DNA from: Cordilura impudica
Taxonomy: Eukaryota > Arthropoda > Insecta > Diptera > Scathophagidae
Length of the DNA: 64,000 nucleotides
Direction of reading: 5' to 3'
Assembly (NCBI GenBank): GCA_963682025.1
Contig: OY821517.1
Location: 229,771,578-229,835,577 of the forward strand
Every line of letters starts with the position of its first letter. Within the stretch, counting starts at the first letter, position 1. Position numbers and translations under genes: made by a program. Shown in pieces: positions 12,066 through 22,557 of this stretch. Below the pieces are notes generated by a model. It saw nothing but the letters and a program-made list of their open reading frames with translations, ran no database searches and was not told the DNA's origin.

Positions 12066-12075
12066 GGGGGGAGAA
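12064..12075 (+). promoter_or_regulatory. BEL1 polypurine tract
   Basis: TGGGGGGGAGAA directly before the 3' LTR; primer for plus-strand synthesis. Confidence 0.85.
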
Positions 12076-12531
12076 TGTTTAGAGATGCCCCAACTTCATT
12101 CAAATTTGCCGTCACTGTTTTCACCCATCACTAATCTAAAAGATAATTGCTCTCTTTTTTTTTATCATGTTTGTTCACTTACTAAGTTGTACATATTTTA
12201 ATATAAGACACTCTAGTTATACCCTTTGTAAAATCAACAAGTAAAATCGAATTTAAAAAGGTTGATACGAAAGAAAAAAAAAACGATTACAGTGAACAGT
12301 GGCAGCAAATACCAACAAATTAAAAATTAAACGAATTATTAATTGTGAAAAATTACAACAAATTAAAATAAAACCAAAACATTGAATTAAAATTATATAT
12401 AGCAAAAAATACAAAAAAACTAAAAATTGTGAAACCTATTTTGACTCATTAAAATAAAGAACAAAAATTTTAGAAATTTACAAAATAAAAAAGAACCGTG
12501 TTTTTAGTTTAAGAACGTCGACCCTTAAACA
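12076..12531 (+). repeat. BEL1 3' LTR
   Basis: 456 bp, near-identical to 5864-6318. Followed by ATACT (12532-12536), the right copy of the target duplication. Confidence 0.95.
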
Positions 12532-12912
12532 ATACTTATATACAAATTTTCGTTTAATTGTTCCCATTTAAAAGAAAATCTTTAACATGCATATTTGTCC
12601 ACAACACTTTGTACAAACATGCATACATAAAACACTTGAAATATTTTAATCATTCTTTTCCAAGAATGCTTGTTTGCAGTTCCAATACATTTTGGGTGGC
12701 CAACAATTGACAATAAACTCTTAAGAACTATTGCCCAACCAATAAAATAAAACGATAAAACTTTTTGTAAACATTTGATTTCCTAATAGTTCATAAGAAA
12801 TTATCAATAAGCATTTTTCATTTGTTTTTTGTATTAAAAACTAAGATTTTGTAAAAATAAAGTTAGTCACATTTTTGACACAAGAAGGAAAAACACACAA
12901 CGGCAGTTTTAT
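12532..12912 (+). repeat. Errantivirus 3' LTR, second part (tentative end)
   Basis: Non-coding AT-rich sequence that should be the continuation of the LTR interrupted at 5863, since BEL1 duplicated its target here. It contains AATAAA-type signals (for example 12742-12755 and 12855-12862). Where the LTR ends and the truncated Copia begins cannot be fixed. Confidence 0.5.
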
Positions 12913-12914
12913 TT

Positions 12915-13601
12915 TTGGAAGGTTTTATTCAAAACTCAAAATTCATACATCATCATGAAGAAAAAATTTCGTTAACTGGTGATAAATACATAAAAGCTAT
13001 AGGAAATGATGATGTTAATCTTAAATTATTTACAAATTTTGATGTTATACTGCGTAACGTTTTGTTTTCTCCTAAACTGCAGGCAAATTTTATTTCGATA
13101 AGCAAGGCTGTTGAACATGGTTATATTGCTACTTTTAACAATGACGCTGCGTATATCAAAAATGAAAACAGTGAAGTTGTACTAAAGGCAGTAAAGAAAA
13201 ACAATTTGTTTGTTGTTAGTGACGATAACGATGGTACTAAATTATACGCTATGAATTTTAAATGGCACGATAGATATGTTCATTTGAACAACAAAAGGCT
13301 TGATATGTTATCAAAAGAAGGAATGGTTAATGGCATGAATTTAGGGCAATTGGATATTGCAGAAAAATGTAGAACGTGTATGTTGAGTAAAGTACATGCA
13401 TGCCTATTCCCTAAGGAATCTACAACTACAACAAATGATGTCTTAGAATTGATACACACGGACGTATGTGGCCCGATAAACGTAAAATCAATTGGTGGTT
13501 CAAGATATTTCTTAACCTTTATTGACGATAAGTCTCGTCGTATATTTGTATATTTTTTGAAGCACAAACCGGAGGTGTTGGCAAAATTTAAAATTTTTTA
13601 A
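12915..13601 (+). pseudogene. Copia protease remnant, pre-integrase and integrase start
   Basis: 5'-truncated Copia polyprotein; gag and the protease active site are missing. It begins with a protease tail (YIKAIGNDDV, LFSPKLQANFISISKA), then the GAG-pre-integrase region with CRTCMLSKVHA, then the integrase core start (DVCGPINVKSIGGSRYF, FIDDKSRR). The frame breaks near 13600. The next part of the core (IRSDNGGKCTS region, about 13640-13670) lies in another frame. Confidence 0.85.
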
Positions 13602-13639
13602 AGCGCAGGTGGAAATCCAAACTGGTAAAAGGTAAAGGC

Positions 13640-14480
13640 CATTCGTAGCGATAATGGAGGTAAATGCACCAGTAATGTATTTAATAATTATCTAAAAGAA
13701 TGTAGCATTGTACGACAGTTGACGATACCTTACACATCGCAACAAAATGGTGTCTCGAAGCGAGCCAACCGGACATTGATTGAAATGACACGATCAATGA
13801 TGATTCATGCTGGTGTTTCTAATGTTTTATGGGCAGAGGCTATATGTACTGCTGTATATTTGAGAAACAGATGCCCCACTCGTATTTTGAACAACAGAAC
13901 ACCATATGAAGTTTGGCATGGAAAACGTCCAAATGTTAGCCATTTAAGAACGTTTAGATCATTGGCTGTGGCGCTTAATAAACCTTTTAGATCGAAATTT
14001 GAGGCACGAGGTGATGAGTACGTTATGGTAGGATACTCGCTTGTATCAAAAGCATATCGCTTATATGAAAAAAACATCAAACATGTTATTGAACGTCGGG
14101 ACGTAGTTTTTGATGAGAATAAATTTGTTAAAAATGAGGACAATGGCACAAACGTACAGCCTATAAATCTTAGTGATTTTATAATATTTTCTTTTGATGA
14201 TGGTGAAATACCCCTTGATGATGAAATACGACAAGACAAAAGTGGTGATAGTCGTCCCACAAAGGTGCAGAATTTTGTAAATGCTGTATGTAATGATATT
14301 ATTCCCCAGAACGTTAAAGATGCCTTAACGTGTGATAATAACCACAACTGGAAGGCAGCTATGAGAGCTGAACTTAATGCCCTAGAGAAGAACAACACTT
14401 GGAGTCTGGTCGATGTACCAGAAGGTCACAATGCAATGCAATGCAATGCACAATGGTTGCAGATCGGGATTTGCCCTTAA
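13640..14480 (+). pseudogene. Copia integrase second half and linker
   Basis: Contains the second integrase aspartate (RSDNGG near 13650) and QQNGVSKRANRTL. In Copia integrases the residue before R is the catalytic Glu; here it is Lys (codon AAG 13758-13760). The segment runs through the usual YEVWHGKRPNVSHLRTF region and linker to the start of RT (NHNWKAAMRAELNALEKNNTWSLVDVPEG). A repeated GCAAT run (about 14432-14450) and a frameshift end the frame just before RT. Confidence 0.85.
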
Positions 14481-14522
14481 ACGTGATACAACGGGAATAT
14501 AGAACGTTTTAAGGCGCGTCTA

Positions 14523-15845
14523 GTGGCAAAAGGTTGTAGCCAGAAATTTGGTATAGATTATACAGAAACATTTTCACCAGTTGTGCGCAACGCAACAATT
14601 CGTATGTTATTAGCTTTGGCCGTGCATGAAGAGATGCATTTACATCAAGTCGACATTAGTACTGCATATTTGAACGGTGAACTCCATCACGAAATATATA
14701 TGCAACAACCCGAAGGTTTTGTTAACCGAAATGAACCATCCAAAGTTTTAAAGTTGAACCGAGCTTTATACGGCTTAAAGCAGTCCGGAAGAAACTGGAA
14801 TGAAAAACTTGATAGCGTATTAAGAAGATTGAGCTTCAGGGCAGGTGAGAACGAGCCATGTTTGTATAAAACAACAATCGATGGTATACTCGTGGCAGTA
14901 TACGTTGATGATTTGATAATCGCTTGCAAGGGCAAGGAGGGGATTTTAAAGTTTAAGGCACAATTATCAGAGGAATTTGAGATTTCTGATAAGGGCATTC
15001 TAAATCATTTTTTGGGAATGAATATTTTGCGTGAAGGTGAAACTGGTACCATAAAGGTATCTCAGAATCAATATATAAAGGACATATTGAAGCAGTATCA
15101 AATGGAAGAATGTAAACCCGTATCAGTAACACCCGATCCAGGTCTTCAAACACATTGTGTTAGTAATTGTAAGCGAATTGATAAAGAGGTATATCAGTCC
15201 ATTATCGGAGCATTGACATACCTTGCTATAACTACCAGACCTGATATCCAACATTCTGTATCAAAACTCGCGCACCATAACAAGGACCCCCATATCGAAC
15301 ATATAACTGCGGTTAAGCACATTTTGCGTTATCTCAAGGGTACTGCGGATCGGGGATTGATATATAAAGCTGGTAATGCTTATATTGAAGGTTATGCTGA
15401 TTCCGACTGGGGAGGCAACACAATCGACCGTAAATCTTATACGGGATACATATTCTTTCTTGATGAATGTCTTATCTCGTGGAAGTCTAAGAAACAGGCT
15501 ACAGTGGCTCTTAGTTCTACAGAAGCAGAATATATGGCTATGTCTAATGCGTCCAAAGAAGCCATATATCTCAAACGTTTGATAAATGAAATTGGTATCG
15601 GTAATGGTGAACCTATTTTGCTGAATATAGACAACCAAGGAGCGATTAAGTTGGCAATGAAGCCTGTTTACCACAACCGTACTAAACATATTGACATAAA
15701 GTACCACCATGTACGTGAAGTTGTCCGTAACAAAGAAGTATCGCAGCAGTATTGCCCAACCACTGAGATGATTGCAGATGTCCTGACAAAGAATCTCCCA
15801 AAGTCGAAACATTTGCATTTTGTAGATTTGATGAATATGAAATGA
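14523..15845 (+). pseudogene. Copia reverse transcriptase and RNase H
   Basis: 440 uninterrupted codons, the best-preserved part of the element. RT motifs: GIDYTETFSPVV, LHQVDISTAYLNGEL (motif A), LYGLKQSGRNW, and YVDDLIIA (catalytic DD). RNase H: YADSDWGGNTIDRKS, SSTEAEYMA, DNQGAIKLA, RTKHIDIKYHHVRE and ADVLTKNLP. The stop at 15843-15845 is the natural end of pol, about 60 bp before the 3' LTR. Confidence 0.9.
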
Positions 15846-15905
15846 ATTGTTATTTGTTAATTTTTTAAATATTCGATGTAAAGAAACATCCATATTGAGG
15901 AGGAG

Positions 15906-16030
15906 TGTTGAAACAGACAATTTGTATGTTTTTCTCTTCTGTTAATTTGACATATCTTACTTTGTCATGCAATTTACTATTGTTAGTTTTTAGTCTGTAA
16001 CTTTACTTTTAATAAAGAACAATTCAAACA
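15906..16030 (+). repeat. Probable Copia 3' LTR
   Basis: GAGGAGGAG (polypurine) is followed by TGTTGAAACAG at 15906 and ends ...TTCAAACA at 16030, so the ends are TG...CA with a short inverted TGTTGAA/TTCAAACA. AATAAAGAAC near the end is a poly(A) signal. At 125 bp it is short for Copia, and no 5' LTR is present for comparison. Confidence 0.55.
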
Positions 16031-16560
16031 TTTTCGTCTAAATTGATAATGAACGATGAAGCCCATTTTCTTCTCAGTGGCCATGTCAATAAACAGAACA
16101 GTCGGTTTTGGGGAACACAGAATCCTTAATTAATTCATGAAACATCATTGCATCCACTAAAAACAACTGGTCCCTATTTTTACTGTTACTGTTAATGCTG
16201 AACGGTACCAAGACATGATTCGAAATTTTCTTGTGCCTAAAATGGAAGAGCAAGGACAAGAGGCATGTGGTTTCAGTAAGTTGGGGCCACAGCACACACA
16301 GCTCGTTCAACAATTCAATTATTGAATGACGTTTTTCCACGAAGTCCAATTTCGCGAAGTGGCGATTTAGCATGGCCAGCCAGATCTCCGGATTTAAAAT
16401 TAAAAGTTTATGTGAATAAGCCCCAAACGATTCAACATCTTAAAGACAATATTCGTCACGAAATTGAAGAAATTCAGCCTGAGATGTTGCAGGATGTCAT
16501 GAAAAATGCCTTAAAAAGAGCAACCATTTAGCCGATATAATTTTCCAATCATAACGAGAA
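16031..16560 (+). pseudogene. mariner-type transposase relic
   Basis: C-terminal half of a Tc1/mariner transposase in several frames: NDEAHFLLSGHVNKQN (first Asp region, 16048 on), a degenerate AT/GATAHTA segment, then PARSPDL joined directly to KVYVNKPQTIQHLKDNIRHE. The TPLDYFLWG block with the last catalytic Asp is deleted, and the 5' half is absent. It is related to, but distinct from, the two rosa-like copies at 20543 and 22558. Confidence 0.7.
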
Positions 16561-16739
16561 AAAAATGTAAAGACAAAATAAAGTTTTTATGAAAAACAAA
16601 CTTACTTATCTTTCATAATTGTATTTTTTGTTTAAAATTCAGTTCATTATTTAATTGTTTATACATATTTTGGTTAAAATATAACTAAATATTTTAATTT
16701 TTTATAAAAACAATAAGTAAATCGATTTAATTTCATTTG
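16561..16739. other. AT-rich non-coding stretch
   Basis: No gene seen. Part of it (about 16620-16670), read on the minus strand, resembles 38655-38695, so it belongs to the same repeat family as the outer part of the L1 inverted repeat. Confidence 0.4.
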
Positions 16740-17049
16740 TGAAAAGCAAAATTATACATTTGTGAAAAGCAAAATTATACAAAATAACTTCATATACATT
16801 TTGCTAATAGGAAAAAAAAATCCATAAGAATACAGTAAGTTTTCAACATTTCAATAAGTTATTATAGAAATATGTTAAATTTTAGTAAATTTAATTAATT
16901 TTGTAGATATTTTGTAGGAAACTTTTACAATCTGGATAGAAAAATAGCTATATCCACAACGACAGCAACAATTAAATCAGCTATATCAACAGCAAGAAAA
17001 CGACGACGACGAGAAATTCGATTGAAAATGCTACGACAACTTGTCGACG
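16740..17049. repeat. L1 left terminal inverted repeat, outer segment
   Basis: Inverted match of about 35135-35430. Shared landmarks include the AGAATACAGTAAG block, the TTTGTAGATATTTTGTA block, GATATAGCT-like stretches and the GACGACGACGAG-like run. Interrupted at 17049 by Transib-1 and continued at 22059. Confidence 0.75.
17045..17049. repeat. Transib-1 target-site duplication (left), CGACG
   Basis: CGACG directly before the heptamer CACAGTG, repeated exactly at 22059-22063. Transib and RAG transposition produce GC-rich 5 bp duplications. Confidence 0.92.
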
Positions 17050-17086
17050 CACAGTGGACCATATTTTGAGAAGGCGGCCAAAAATC
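17050..17086 (+). repeat. Transib-1 left TIR with CACAGTG heptamer
   Basis: CACAGTGGACCAT..., then GAGAAGGCGG and CAAAAATC. Four mismatches to the right TIR over 37 bp. Expected binding and cleavage site of the transposase. Confidence 0.92.
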
Positions 17087-18106
17087 ATTTTTTTTTTGTT
17101 ACCGATTTTAAAGTTATGTTATTCATTTGAAAGCAAATACTAGTAAACCTCGGGAGCCAAAAAATTGCGACTCTATCTCAACTATATCACAGCGAACAGG
17201 GTCTTCGAAAATGGGCTTTCTCAGTATTTTGCTATATTAAAAATTTCTTTGTAAATTTTTATTTTTGAATGACTGTAACTTTTTTGATTTAAAAGATTTT
17301 GAATTGAAATAAATTTGGTATAATTTTTTGGCTTCCATACTATTAATGTTAAAAATGTAAAATCACTGAGTCATTCCGAAATTTAAAAACAAATTTTTTT
17401 AAAAAAGGTCAAAAATTTCCGAAAATCTCCTACTTAATAGAGCATAACTCCTGCCAGTCAAAAGCAGTCAGAAAAAATCTTGCACTCTTCTATAGTCCGA
17501 ACCCTCCCCTATACTACTGTACCCCATTATACACCCGCCAGTTTCAGCCCGTGTGCACCAGAACAATTTTTCTGACCCAAGGTTAGATATTTTCTGCAAA
17601 ATTTATGAATACAAAAGTTGTCCACTATGTGGTTAGGATATATTAAGTTTGAGGTGATGTTTGTAACTGCCAAAAATATTGGACCTTTATCCATCTTTTA
17701 TTATACGGATCGAGTCAAAAACCCTTTCTGAGTCGATTAAACGATGTCCGTCCGTCCGTCTGAGTGTTATGAATACAAAAGTTGGTCGAACCGGTGCACC
17801 GCGGTGTATTTTTTTGCGTGTGGGTAGAGTTGTCAGGAGTTGTTATATACTTATAAAAAAAAGGGTACATTTACATAGGTATCTTTCAAAAACATTAATA
17901 GTCTGAATTAGAGTTATATAGTTTAAATACCTGACAAAATGGGAAACAATTTAAATAACAGGTAAATGGTAAAAAAAAAAAAACTATTGCGACATAGCCC
18001 TTTAAGATATGAGCAGGTATGCTTCACCTTTTAAAAGTGGTTAGGGTGTGGGTTCTTTATGCTTCTAAAAGTGGTAATAAACGATAAAAAATTTTATTTT
18101 ACATAA
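17087..18106. other. Transib-1 5' non-coding region
   Basis: About 1 kb without a supportable gene. It contains the DINE-1-like relic at 17625-17768. The small ORF at 17679-17906 is inside that relic and not coding. Confidence 0.6.
17625..17768 (-). repeat. DINE-1/mini-me-like relic
   Basis: TTTGTAACTGCCAAAAATAT, TTTTATTATACGGATCGAGT and TGTCCGTCCGTCCGTCTG match the corresponding part of the full copy at 36996-37772. Truncated on both sides. Confidence 0.6.
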
Positions 18107-20115
18107 TTGCAAGAAAGAGTATGTATATTAATGTTTGCACAATTATTATTCATTACAATTTGTGCAATGGCTAAGTACTGTTACCGAGATCTGGCAGATA
18201 TTTATTTTCAACGAAATGATGTAGACGATGTAATTTTGCACATAATGAGCAACGACTTCTTTAAGAATTGTAACCTAGAAGACATTGAAATGCGCAAAGG
18301 AAAAAATACTAATTTTGCATCGAATTTGAAAAGGCGGTACATTGAATGCTCTCATAGCAAGGCAAAGATGTACAAACGTTACCAAGACTGGTTAATAAAG
18401 GAACTTATTTTTGAGAGTGCATCTACAGCTGCCAACGAAAGTGGAAAAAAGGGTCGACCAGCAAAACCAATTGACGGATGTAGTGAAAGATCTCGAAGGC
18501 GCAAGCTGGAGAATATCAATGAAGAAATTTCTCAAAGAATTATTAAGGATTCATTTTTGCACCAAATTCAACCAACCCAAAATAAAAAAAATAAAATTGA
18601 AATAATTGAAAAAATAGTAGAAGCGAGCCCAAGGCGCACAAAGAGCATTTTGAAAAGCATTCCTACACCAATTGAAGATAAGAAATTTACGCCGGAAGAA
18701 GCGTTCGCCCTATTTTTGGATTTGAAATTGACCAAAAATCAATATAAGGAATTGCGGAAGCGAACCAATGAAAAGAATTGTGGGATTTTTCCAGAGTATC
18801 GAGATTTAGTTTCTGCCAAAAAAGAATGCTTACCTTCACAATCTGCTATTAGTGTCACTTCAACATCAGCAGAAATAAAATTGCAAGATCTCCTTGGACA
18901 TACTGCAGAACGATTGCTAAATACGCCTGATAACGATCATTTAAAAAAAATTGGTAATGGCAGCATTACTTTAATTTCTAAATGGGGATGTGATGGATCC
19001 TCTGGTCAGAAACAATACAAGCAATTTAATGAAGAAAATTCATCAAAAAGGTATAGCGTCTTAGAGCCGTCAACTAGTAGAGCAACAGAAATTGATATAT
19101 GAAAAAATGAAATTCCTTCTTCATCAAAGTATTGCAGACCAATAAAATTTGCATTCAAAAGGAAACCAAAGATGATATAACTGAAGAAGTTCAAAAAATA
19201 AAAGATCAAATTAAGGAACTTCAACCAGTAATATTTAAATTTGATGACCAAGACATTGAAGTACATTTTAAAATGTGTCTCACAATGATTGATGGAAAAG
19301 TTGCACAGCTTTAACTGGCAGAAAGTAAACGTCAAGCTGCATTATATGCCAAAAGACATCAAGTCAATTAAGCCAACCCCCACCAGAAGACGATAGTTTT
19401 AAGGAAGCCTACGAATTTTGAATGTCCCCTCTTCATGCTAGAATACGTTTCATGGAGCATATTCTTAAATTGGGTTATGATTTGGAATTTGGAAAATGAA
19501 GAAAAAGAAAGCAAAAAAAAACAAATTCAACAAAAATATCTACAGCTAGGCCTCGTAATCGACCAACCAAAACAAGGGGAACGAAACACAAATGATGGAA
19601 ATACTGCAAGGAGATTTTTTTCCGATCCGGAAACTGCAGCATCTATCACAGGTGTAGATCATGAATTAATAAGACGATTCAAAATATTACAAGTTCTAGC
19701 ATCCAGCAGAAAGATAAATGCAAAAAAATTTGGAGAGTACGCCAATAAAACAGCTATACTTTATAACGAAAAATACTCTTGGATACATATGGCATCCACA
19801 GTTCATAAAATTTTGTACCATGGGAAACAAATAATTCAAAACAATATGGTACCAATAGAAGATCTATCTGAAGAAGCACAAGAAAAAAGGAACAAAGGCT
19901 ACAGATTCTTTCGCGAGTACAACACAAGGAAAATGTCCAGATGTTGTACTAATGAAGACCTTATCACTATTTTGTTGTGCACTTCAGATCCATATATGTC
20001 CAACATTCGTCAAAAATGGAAAACTACCTCTATTGAATTAGACGAAGAAGCTAAACAACTTCTAGAAGATGAAAATCAAGGCTATTTAGAAGAAATTTTT
20101 ACTAAAATTGGTTGA
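18107..20115 (+). pseudogene. Transib-1 transposase (RAG1-like), frameshifted
   Basis: A DDE recombinase that would cut at the CACAGTG ends. The first 331 codons (18107-19102) carry an N-terminal basic/helical region with KKGRPAKP and then the first catalytic Asp in KWGCDGSSG (codon 18992-18994). A TGA at 19100-19102, a frameshift near 19160, another at about 19312 and a stop near 19420 break the frame. The second Asp is in CLTMIDGKV (codon 19291-19293), followed by a frame-shifted zinc-type SCIIC motif. The last 226 codons hold DGNTARRFF, HKILYHG and SEEAQEKRNK, where the third acidic residue (19870-19884) precedes RFFREYNTRKMSR. This region aligns with the RAG1 segment around its catalytic Glu. 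The triad is visible, but the gene is dead. Confidence 0.88.
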
Positions 20116-20542
20116 TTTAAAGTACTTTTTCATTACACTAACAATAAGTTACACTTTTTTTATATAGTTAAAAAATTTTCTTGATTTAGAAATTTATATA
20201 TTTTGTAAATTTACAATAAAAATTGTTATATTTCATAAATTTACCATAAAAATTGATATAGAAATATTTAAAAAGACAATAAAAAAAATTTAACTAAAGC
20301 AAAAACATACGAGTTTTTCATTGAAACTTCTCTATCTTGAACCAATATAAGGTAACTTTTACGTTCGCTGCTTAATAAATTATATTTTAACTCGGGATCT
20401 TAAAAAAAAACAATCTTTGGCCCTTGTGCACATTAGGACTAAAAGGTTTACGGGGGCCAAAGTTTGGCATTTTCTGAAAAAATTAACTTAAAATATTGTT
20501 AAAAAGTATTAGTTGTAAAATTAATTGAAAAAATAAAACATT
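20116..20542. other. Transib-1 3' region, non-coding
   Basis: AT-rich, with repeated AATAAAAATTG-type stretches (20213-20260). It lies between the transposase stop and the nested mariner. No gene. Confidence 0.5.
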
Positions 20543-21815
20543 ATAAAATTTTTTAAGAGCTATACGAAAGTTTTCCAAAAAAAAACACATAAAATTCAGA
20601 AAAATCCATGAAATCTTTATTTGAATCGATAGTACGGTCCATATAATTTAATGTTTGAAGATTATTTCATGCAAATGTTGACCGTGACTGCGCCTCAAAT
20701 GGTCCATCCGCTTAGTCTAATTTTGGCATACTCTTTCCAACATTTCGGCCGGTATCTCACGAATGAATGCTTCAATGTTGTCGTCCAATGCGTCAGTTGA
20801 AGCGGGATTGTCTGTATAGACATGAGCTTTAACATAGCCCCACAAAAAATAGTCTAAAGGCGTTAAATCGCACGATCTAGGCGGCCAATTGACCGGTCCC
20901 GAACGTGAAATAAAATGTTCACCGAACTCGCATCTCAATAAGTCCATTGTTGCGCGTGCTGTGTGGCATGTGGCACCGTCTTGTTGAATCCACATGTCAT
21001 GCAAGTCAAGCTCTTGCATTTTGGGCAAAAAAAAAATTGGATATCATCTCTCGGTAGCGCTCACCATTCACAGTTACGTTACGATTCGCATCATCTTTGA
21101 AGAAGTACGGTCCAATGATGCTACCAGCCCATAAACCGCACCAAACTGTGACTTTTTCTGGATGCATTGGTAGCTCTTCCAATGCTTCTGGCTGATATTC
21201 ACTCCAAAATCGACAATTCTGCTTATTTACGTACCCATTGAGCCAAAAATGAGCTTCGTCGCTGAACACAATTTTTCGGTAAAAAAGCGGATCTTCGGCC
21301 AACTTTCCAAGAGCCCATTCACCAAAAATTCTACGTTGCGGTAGGTCGTTCGACTTCAATTCTTGCACCAGCTGTATTTTGAAAGGCTTCACACCTAAAT
21401 CCCAATTGCCCAATTGCTGCGAACGGCGACGAATCGATAATTGATGGTCATCATTAACACTGGCCGATACAGCTGCAATACTTTCTTCAGTTCGCACTCT
21501 ACGTAAGCGTGTTGGTGGTTTAATGTCCAACAATGTAAATTTGGTGCGAAATTTAGTCACAATAGCCCGAATAGCCGCTTCAGTGGGTCGATTAAACTGA
21601 CCATAAAATGGATGAAGCGCGCGATGAACTTTCTTAACAGAGCACGCATTTTGATAATAAAATTCAATAACTTGCAAGCGTTGTTCGTTTGTAAGACGAT
21701 TCATGGTTAAATTATAGACCAAACTGATGATGTTTGACGATGAAACAAAACACGAAACGTGCGTCAGCTGTTTAAACCAGTGTTGCCAAAAAGATAATAG
21801 CTAAAAAATCACCCT
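20543..21815 (-). mobile_element. rosa-like mariner, decayed, nested in Transib-1
   Basis: The right end AAAAAATCACCCT (21803-21815) and the degenerate left end AATTTTTTAAGAGC resemble the TIRs of the intact copy at 22558-23863. The sequence between is homologous over its whole length but diverged. It lies inside Transib-1, so it is younger than that insertion. Confidence 0.8.
20717..21722 (-). pseudogene. rosa-like mariner transposase, frameshifted
   Basis: The N-terminal piece (21722-21006) has the helix-turn-helix region and FSDEAHFWLNGYVNKQN (first Asp). The C-terminal piece (21028-20717) has WIQQDGATCH (second Asp) and DLTPLDYFLWGYVK (third Asp). The two are separated by a frameshift near 21020. 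About eleven residues present in the intact copy between QQLG and DLGVKPF are missing. Catalytic residues remain, but the protein cannot be made in one frame. Confidence 0.85.
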
Positions 21816-22021
21816 TTATTAAAAAAAAACCTTTTTTTACCTTTTAACACTCCACTTTTGTACTAAAATTCAACTACAAATGAAAATATATTTTAAACCC
21901 TCCGTAACTTTTTTTATTTTCGGTCGAGAATTACGTTTTATAGCAAAACTTAAAGGCTAAAGTCTCACCTACCAAACAAAAAAAACCGCATATCAAAATT
22001 CCAATCCAATCAAAAGTTATA

Positions 22022-22058
22022 GATTTTTGACCGCCTTCTCATCAAATGGTCCACTGTG
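22022..22058 (-). repeat. Transib-1 right TIR
   Basis: Inverted copy of 17050-17086, ending ...GGTCCACTGTG, followed by the duplication CGACG at 22059-22063. Confidence 0.92.
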
Positions 22059-22148
22059 CGACGTATACTTCAACAACGAGAAGAAGTAACATAACAATAA
22101 AACATCTGTTGTTTTTTATTTCATCCACCATGAATTTTGTATTATTTA
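22059..22148. repeat. L1 left terminal inverted repeat, middle segment
   Basis: Inverted match of about 34995-35140 (CATGAATTTTGTATTA, CATCTGTTGTTTTTT and TATACTTCAACA landmarks). It continues the outer segment across Transib-1 and is interrupted at about 22148 by the foldback element. Confidence 0.75.
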
Positions 22149-22557
22149 TAGCAAACAACCAAAAACTTTTAAAAAAAACTATAGCAGCTAACTGAAAGAC
22201 ACCTATCTATCCTATATTTAAAAGTTCAGCATACCAAACTATACAGTAACAAAAAAAATATATAAACATATAAATTTTGGATTTGTGGATCTCCTAAAAG
22301 TCTAAAATATTTATCAACATTTAAACGAAAAAACATGTTATTGTGCATGAAAAGTGAATGAACATGTATATGAGTTTGCTATACAGTGTGATATTAAGCT
22401 AAGAAAGGTGTATGAGTTACGGTATCAAATACTTAATGAAAAAGAACTATAGGAACTGTTCTGTTGGAATTTTATTTATTTTATTTATTTACATTGATAT
22501 CAAACACAACAAGATATGCATATTTTTAATTAAAGTGTGTTATCTTATATTGACATA

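Larger units (their letters stand above)
5864..12531 (+). mobile_element. BEL1: BEL/Pao LTR retrotransposon, recent but defective
   Basis: 6668 bp between perfect ATACT duplications. LTRs are 455 bp (5864-6318) and 456 bp (12076-12531), both TGTTTAG...TTAAACA. By eye they differ at four bases plus one T-run indel, so they are about 99 percent identical. Order inside: tRNA primer site, leader, gag, protease, RT, RNase H, integrase, DUF5641-type tail, then an extra zinc-knuckle exon, polypurine tract and 3' LTR. Defects include a gag deletion, frameshifts near 7280, 9120 and 11540, and loss of one RT catalytic aspartate. Confidence 0.95.
17050..22058 (+). mobile_element. Transib-1: RAG1-related Transib DNA transposon
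   Basis: 5009 bp between CGACG duplications. The terminal inverted repeats begin CACAGTGGACCAT and match at 33 of the first 37 positions (17050-17086 against 22022-22058). The first seven bases equal the consensus heptamer of V(D)J recombination signals. Inside are a Transib transposase pseudogene (18107-20115), a relic of a DINE-1-like repeat (17625-17768) and a nested rosa-like mariner (20543-21815). The unfilled target GTCGACGTATACTTCAAC is present in inverted orientation around 35135-35160. Confidence 0.93.

Noticed and set aside
13805..14398. 197-codon minus-strand ORF inside Copia
   Set aside because: Lies opposite the clearly coding Copia integrase; composition follows from the sense strand.
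15261..15920. 219-codon minus-strand ORF
   Set aside because: Antisense to Copia RT/RNase H with perfect sense-strand motifs.
19006..19335. Minus-strand ORF in Transib-1
   Set aside because: Phe/Leu-rich antisense of the AT-rich transposase gene.
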